Origin: an uncultured Bacteroidales bacterium
GTDB lineage: Bacteria > Bacteroidota > Bacteroidia > Bacteroidales > UBA932
Reading direction: 5' to 3'
Length of the DNA: 35,162 nucleotides
Assembly: GCA_944323245.1 (NCBI GenBank)
Contig: CALURT010000026.1
Coordinates: forward strand, 1 to 35,162
The first letter of the stretch is position 1. Every line of letters starts with the position of its first letter. Made by a program: the position numbers and the translations under genes. Below, piece by piece: positions 31,625 through 35,162 of this stretch. The notes beneath the pieces are model-generated. The model saw only the letters and a list, made by a program, of their open reading frames with translations. It made no database searches and was not told the DNA's origin.

Positions 31625-33661
31625 ATGAAAATTAAAAATTTATTTTTGGGAATCCTTTCTTTCGCCGCACTGGCATTCGTGTCATGCGAGCCGGAAGAAG
31701 TACAGCAGGCTTCCATTTCCACGGACAGGAATTCCGTCAGCTTTCTTGCTGATGGCGGCGAAGAGGTCATTCTCGTGACTTCGACCCGTGACTGGACAGC
31801 TACGATAGACGGAGCAAATACCGACGGTATCTCCGTATCTCCGACTTCCGGAGCAGCTTCCGAGGCAGCAGTGCCGGTGACTATCAGCGCAGGCGCCAAT
31901 GAGGGCCAGGCAAGAACAGTGACCATAACGTTCAATGCCGGCCAGGTTTCCACTACAGTGACTGTAAGGCAGGAGGGTATGACGGCTACCGAATATGCCA
32001 CGCTTGCCGATGTCAGGGCCATGATTTCAGCTACCGACTACAATGCCAAGGAAACTATTACAAGCGGTACGGTTGTCAAGGCTGTCGTCGTTTCCAACAA
32101 GGATTTGAACAACCTGACGTCTTTGAAGAATATTTATGTTCAGGACGAAACTGCCGGCATTCAGATAAGACTTACGGCTGACAATGAAGAAGACTTCGCT
32201 TTCGGCGACGAAGTGGAGATCGATCTCAGCGGAAACGAACTTTCGTATTATGACGGCTCACTTCAGGTCAACAACCTGCCTAATTCGGCAGTGACAAAGA
32301 TAGGTACTGCGACTGTAGAGCCTAAGACGGTGAGCATCGAGGACTTCCTTGCATTCAAATATGACGGACAGTACGTGGCTTTGGAAAACGTACAGGTAGC
32401 CGCAGCAGACCTTGGCAAGACTTGGGTAGCCGGCGATGCCCATACTTCCATCAATATGGAGACTTCTACCGGAGAAACATTCATCGTATTTTCTTCAAAA
32501 TTTTCTACGTTCGGCGAGCAGACTGTTCCTGAAGGTTCCGGTACAATTTACGGCGTAGCGATGAAGAACAATGACAACGCTCAGATAGGTTTTGCACAGA
32601 CTACTGACTGGGCCGGGCTTACAGGCGCACGTTTCGAGGGTGCCGACTATCTGACAGTGACTCCTGCGGAGCAGACAGTAGGAGAAGAGGCCGGCAACTT
32701 TGACATCACCGTGAGTGCCAAAGACGCTACCGCATGGACGGCAACAACCGATGCAGACTGGATTACTCTTGGCGCTGAAAGCGGAACAGGTGCAGGTACC
32801 GTGAATGTAACCTATACGGCAGGTACAGGCCGTACTGCTACTGTCACTTTCACCGCCGGTGACCTTACGGCAACCTGCAAAGTAACCCAGGGTACTGTCG
32901 ACCTCGAAGTTCTTACCATTGCCGAGTTCATTGCCAAGCCAAAGGGTGATACGTACTATCAGTTGACGGGTAAGATTATAGAGATCCAAAAGGCTGATTA
33001 TGGCAATATAGTTATCGAAGATAATACCGGAAGCATTCTTATTTATGGCCTTACCGCGACTAAAGTCGAGAAGAACGACAAGTCTTTTGCATCCTTGGGA
33101 TTGAATTTGGGAGATGTAGTGACATTGGCTTCGAGAAGGGATGAATATAATGGCGAGCCTCAAGGAGGTGGAAACACGTTCCCGGCTTACTATATCAGCC
33201 ATGAGAAAGGCGAGTTCGAATATCCGGAACTTACACATCCTTTGACAAGTTCGATTGCATGGACTATCGATAATAAGGGAGACAAATCTTATGAACAGGA
33301 AGCTACGATCAATAGCGGTGAAACTGTAAAAGTCCTGAAATTGGGTACGGCTTCTGTTTCCGGTACATCGACTCTTACTATCCCTGCAGGAACCAAGAAG
33401 ATCGGCTTTTATGCTGTTGCTTGGAGCGGAGAGAAATGTCCCTTGACTTTCAGTGGAACAGGTGTTTCTGCGACTGTTGAACCTGAAGCTGCTTCAGGAT
33501 TGTCTGGTGGCGAGCAGCCATATAATCTTGTAATATCAGACAGCGATTATTATACAGTTGAGGTCAATGCAGAAGCAGAAATGACGATTACGGTTACTAC
33601 CGGAGAAGGTGAAGATAATTGTCGTGGTGCTATCTTCGGCTTGAACGCAGTGAACGAATAA
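31625..33661 (+). CDS. BACON/DUF5689-type surface lipoprotein
   Basis: The 678-residue protein starts with a lipoprotein signal peptide, MKIKNLFLGILSFAALAFVSC, with the lipobox cysteine at 21 followed by EPEE. Two BACON-like domains are recognisable (VILVTSTRDWTATIDGAN...VRQEG and ITVSAKDATAWTATTDADWITL...VTQG). OB-fold/DUF5689-like segments follow each (ITSGTVVKAVVVSNKD...YVQDETAGIQIRL and YYQLTGKIIEIQKADYGNIVIEDNTGSILIYGL). It probably sits on the cell surface and binds a polymer. DUF5689 lipoproteins often accompany Oar-like receptors. ATG 31625 fixes the signal peptide; the frame is open to 31556. The OB-fold and domain names are from memory and need a profile search. Confidence 0.78.
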   Translation: MKIKNLFLGILSFAALAFVSCEPEEVQQASISTDRNSVSFLADGGEEVILVTSTRDWTATIDGANTDGISVSPTSGAASEAAVPVTISAGANEGQARTVTITFNAGQVSTTVTVRQEGMTATEYATLADVRAMISATDYNAKETITSGTVVKAVVVSNKDLNNLTSLKNIYVQDETAGIQIRLTADNEEDFAFGDEVEIDLSGNELSYYDGSLQVNNLPNSAVTKIGTATVEPKTVSIEDFLAFKYDGQYVALENVQVAAADLGKTWVAGDAHTSINMETSTGETFIVFSSKFSTFGEQTVPEGSGTIYGVAMKNNDNAQIGFAQTTDWAGLTGARFEGADYLTVTPAEQTVGEEAGNFDITVSAKDATAWTATTDADWITLGAESGTGAGTVNVTYTAGTGRTATVTFTAGDLTATCKVTQGTVDLEVLTIAEFIAKPKGDTYYQLTGKIIEIQKADYGNIVIEDNTGSILIYGLTATKVEKNDKSFASLGLNLGDVVTLASRRDEYNGEPQGGGNTFPAYYISHEKGEFEYPELTHPLTSSIAWTIDNKGDKSYEQEATINSGETVKVLKLGTASVSGTSTLTIPAGTKKIGFYAVAWSGEKCPLTFSGTGVSATVEPEAASGLSGGEQPYNLVISDSDYYTVEVNAEAEMTITVTTGEGEDNCRGAIFGLNAVNE

Positions 33662-33673
33662 TCCCGACATAAC

Positions 33674-33689
33674 GCACTGCTTGCAGTGC
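33674..33689 (+). terminator. Short hairpin after the lipoprotein gene
   Basis: GCACTGC-TT-GCAGTGC is a 7-bp perfect stem 12 bp after the stop codon. There is no T-tract, so it is only a possible terminator. Confidence 0.35.
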
Positions 33690-33705
33690 AGCCAAAAGAG
33701 AGTGG

Positions 33706-33810
33706 CCCAAAAGGGAAATTTCAGCGTTACGCTTGATTCGAAAATCCTCATGTACAGCAGTACACTGCGGTTTTCTCATCTTCGCAAGCCTTGAAATTCC
33801 TCCTTTTGGG
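33706..33810. repeat. Long imperfect palindrome (MITE-like or hairpin repeat)
   Basis: CCCAAAAGG (33706-33714) pairs with CCTTTTGGG (33802-33810). It is followed inward by GAAATTTCA with TTGAAATTCC, then partly matched arms (GCTTG...GAAAATCC with GGTTTTC...CGCAAGC), and a tip hairpin TGTAC-AGCA-GTACA. The ends are terminal inverted repeats, but the element encodes no protein. It lies between the lipoprotein gene and the IS110 left end. Confidence 0.65.
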
Positions 33811-33856
33811 TCGTTTAGTTTTGCGTTTATAAATCAAAGATTAAATTTGAGAAAGA

Positions 33857-33922
33857 AGGAGTTGTAGTGAACTAGCTTTGGGTCTAGATTATATCTAAGG
33901 GCTGAATCAGACTACAACTCCT
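33857..33922 (+). ncRNA. Candidate IS110 bridge RNA stem-loop
   Basis: AGGAGTTGTAGT (33857-33868) and ACTACAACTCCT (33911-33922) form a perfect 12-bp stem. Its 42-nt internal part includes a small hairpin TAGAT-TAT-ATCTA. It lies in the non-coding left end, about 96 bp before the recombinase ATG, where IS110-group bridge RNAs are encoded. A second small palindrome (AGGC-TTTAAG-GCCT) follows downstream. Loop assignment to target and donor binding cannot be made without the paired ends. Confidence 0.5.
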
Positions 33923-34017
33923 GTTTTTCGGAGAATAGCCAGTTAGAATTTTAGGCTTTAAGGCCTGTTAAACGTGTTAGCTTATCTCCAATTTGTTTAA
34001 TCGTTAAATGCAAAATT

Positions 34018-34932
34018 ATGAATTATTCTCATTTTGTAGGCATTGATGTGTCAAAATTAACATTTGATGCATCAATATTGGACTGTGAAGAGAATGAGTT
34101 GGGTCACAGGAAATTCAAGAACAGTTCTTCCGGTATCCAGGAAATGCTATACTGGGCAATGTCATTCCAGGCAGACATCAGCAGCACATTGTTTTGCGCC
34201 GAGAACATGGGATGTTATGTACATCAGCTGTCTATGGCCAGTATAGAAAAGAAATTCGAGCTGGCGTTAGCCTGTCCGTTGAGCATAAAGAAGTCTTTGG
34301 GGCTTCAAAGAGGGAAAAATGACAGGATAGACGCCAGACGTATAGCAGAGTATGCATACGTCCATCAAAGACAGCTTACAACCTTCAGACTTCCAGACGA
34401 TGACCTCGTAAAGGTCAGGGATATGTTAAATCTTCGTGGCGTATTTGTAAAATACAAGGTATCGATAACAAAACTCATCGAAACGGCGGAATATCATTAT
34501 ACAAAAGCAGGAGAGAGCCCCTGTCTGTCCAATCTCAAGGCAGAACTGGAAGAAGTGGGGGCAAAAATAAAGAATATTGAAAAGGAAATCTCGGATATTA
34601 TGTCTGCCAATGTATCAGTTTCCGCCAATTATTCCTTGATTCAGAGTATTGTCGGCATCGGCCAAATAAATGCAGCCACCATAATTGTCATGACCGAAAA
34701 CTTCACAAAATTTGAAAACCCGAGAAAATTTGCCTGCTATTGTGGTGTCGCACCGTTTGAACATACATCCGGCACATCTATCCGAGGCAAGACGAGAACA
34801 TCTAAATTGGCCGCAAAGGACTTAAAGGTGCTTCTGACAAGAGCCGCCATAACAGCTATGGTTCACGATCCTCAAATAAAGACTTACTATGCAAGAAAGG
34901 TAGCTGAAGGAGAACCACTGTTCAAGCATTGA
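34018..34932 (+). CDS. IS110-family transposase, C-terminally truncated
   Basis: The 304-residue protein has the RuvC-like DEDD N-terminal domain (HFVGIDVSKLTFD, CAENMGCY, NDRIDARRIAEYA). The C-terminal Tnp_20 domain has a helix-hairpin region (IQSIVGIGQINAATIIVMTENF) and YCGVAPFEHTSGTSIRG containing the catalytic serine region. Relatives continue after the YYARKVAEGK-like motif for about 30 more residues. Here it reads YYARKVAEGEPLFKH and stops, so the end seems replaced. Both catalytic parts remain, yet activity is doubtful. The recombinase moves DNA guided by a bridge RNA. Confidence 0.88.
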   Translation: MNYSHFVGIDVSKLTFDASILDCEENELGHRKFKNSSSGIQEMLYWAMSFQADISSTLFCAENMGCYVHQLSMASIEKKFELALACPLSIKKSLGLQRGKNDRIDARRIAEYAYVHQRQLTTFRLPDDDLVKVRDMLNLRGVFVKYKVSITKLIETAEYHYTKAGESPCLSNLKAELEEVGAKIKNIEKEISDIMSANVSVSANYSLIQSIVGIGQINAATIIVMTENFTKFENPRKFACYCGVAPFEHTSGTSIRGKTRTSKLAAKDLKVLLTRAAITAMVHDPQIKTYYARKVAEGEPLFKH

Positions 34933-34933
34933 T

Positions 34934-35162
34934 TCACATTGGTCCAGTTCCTTTGTGAAACGGAAGAGTTCTACAAATATACGCAGAAGCCGAGAGCAAT
35001 GCAAGAGTCCGAGGAATATGCGGAAGGTCGCAATATGGACGAGGCTTTTGCATTGCCGAGGCGCAACCGTATATGTGGCGATAGCCAAATATAATAGAAA
35101 TAGTGTCATCCGGGACTTCTCCGGTCAATTTTTCACGGAAAGTATATTCTGCGATGAACCTG
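34934..35162 (-). CDS. 3' end of an unidentified minus-strand gene, read through the repeat
   Basis: One frame is open from the window edge. It begins FIAEYTFREKLTGEVPDDTISIIFG, which looks like normal protein, then continues through repeat copy 2 (...LALLSASAYI...) and stops at 34934. The repeat seems to supply about the last 50 residues. I cannot identify the family from 25 residues; the original C-terminus may have been lost, so the gene may be broken. Confidence 0.4.
   Translation of the reverse strand, partial: RFIAEYTFREKLTGEVPDDTISIIFGYRHIYGCASAMQKPRPYCDLPHIPRTLALLSASAYICRTLPFHKGTGPM
34974..35093 (-). repeat. Dispersed promoter-bearing repeat, copy 2 (long form)
   Basis: The left end shares CAAATATACGCAGAAGCCGA with copy 1. 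The arms GCAATGCAA (34996-35004) and TTGCATTGC (35048-35056) are perfect complements around a 43-nt centre that has its own AGTCC/GGAC stem. The right part GCCGAGGCG...GTATA..TGG matches copy 1. On the minus strand TTG...TATATTTG (34981-34974) forms an outward promoter-like sequence, as in copy 1. It lies just after the IS110 gene. Confidence 0.7.

Larger units (their letters stand above)
33811..34932 (+). mobile_element. IS110-family element, incomplete at its right end
   Basis: About 200 bp of non-coding left end with a candidate bridge-RNA stem is followed by the recombinase gene. The right end appears lost near 34915-34932, because the protein lacks the usual final helices and other sequence follows. 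The exact boundaries are not visible, since IS110 elements lack inverted repeats. Confidence 0.65.

Noticed and set aside
1..35162. CRISPR array, prophage or polysaccharide-utilisation locus
   Set aside because: No regularly spaced repeats, phage structural genes or SusC/SusD pair are visible.

Overview
The window is about 35 kb of a Bacteroidota chromosome, most probably order Bacteroidales. Three things support this. Many genes are preceded by the Bacteroidetes -7 box TAnnTTFG-type consensus (TAnnTTTG), usually exactly TATATTTG, with no Shine-Dalgarno bias. The gene content is typical of the group: an Oar-like TonB receptor, a BACON/DUF5689 lipoprotein, paired PspC genes with PadR, a trihaem-free SdhC-type cytochrome b subunit, an orphan TrpB2, and a fused DAHP synthase-chorismate mutase. 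The metK leader is the S-box variant seen in Bacteroidetes. I cannot name the genus.

Layout. Positions 1-6.4 kb hold a minus-strand TPR protein and U32 peptidase-family gene, then a divergent M16-like secreted protein and a DUF3109 Cys-cluster protein. From 6.4 to 13.3 kb there is a small membrane protein, a GH3 beta-glucosidase, a coiled-coil membrane protein, hemW, and a minus-strand pspC-padR-pspC operon with a likely PadR operator. From 13.4 to 18.9 kb lie an M24 aminopeptidase P, trpB2, an orphan sdhC, and the pyrH-frr pair. From 18.9 to 23.2 kb is the Phe/Tyr operon: a leader peptide with attenuator, pheA, an aminotransferase, tyrA, and DAHP synthase-chorismate mutase. From 23.1 to 26.8 kb runs metK-dusB-lpxK on the minus strand behind a SAM riboswitch. 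From 26.9 kb to the end is an accessory region: the TonB receptor, an AAA/DUF4143 ATPase flanked by 22-bp direct repeats, the lipoprotein, a long palindrome, a C-terminally truncated IS110 element with a candidate bridge-RNA stem, and a promoter-like dispersed repeat.

How the genes work together. The operon at 18.9-23.2 kb covers entry to the shikimate pathway, chorismate to prephenate, and both branches to Phe and Tyr. A 20-residue leader peptide with five Phe and three Tyr codons, followed by a 12-bp terminator stem and a competing antiterminator segment at the leader stop codon, indicates ribosome-mediated attenuation. metK is under SAM control. TonB receptor and lipoprotein were probably direct neighbours before the ATPase segment arrived.

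The most unusual signals are at the DNA-structure level. Two cloverleaf-like (four-way) palindromes of 69 and 77 nt lie inside coding sequence. Each has a perfect 12-bp outer stem and three short hairpins packed inside. The one in the U32 gene looks like an in-frame insertion of about 23 residues. The one in the M24 gene sits in conserved sequence with no apparent length change. A third perfect 13-bp palindrome is in the same M24 gene. A second family (copies at 6.9 and 35.0 kb) carries a Bacteroidetes-type promoter pointing out of its end. All family assignments come from reading the sequence without database searches.
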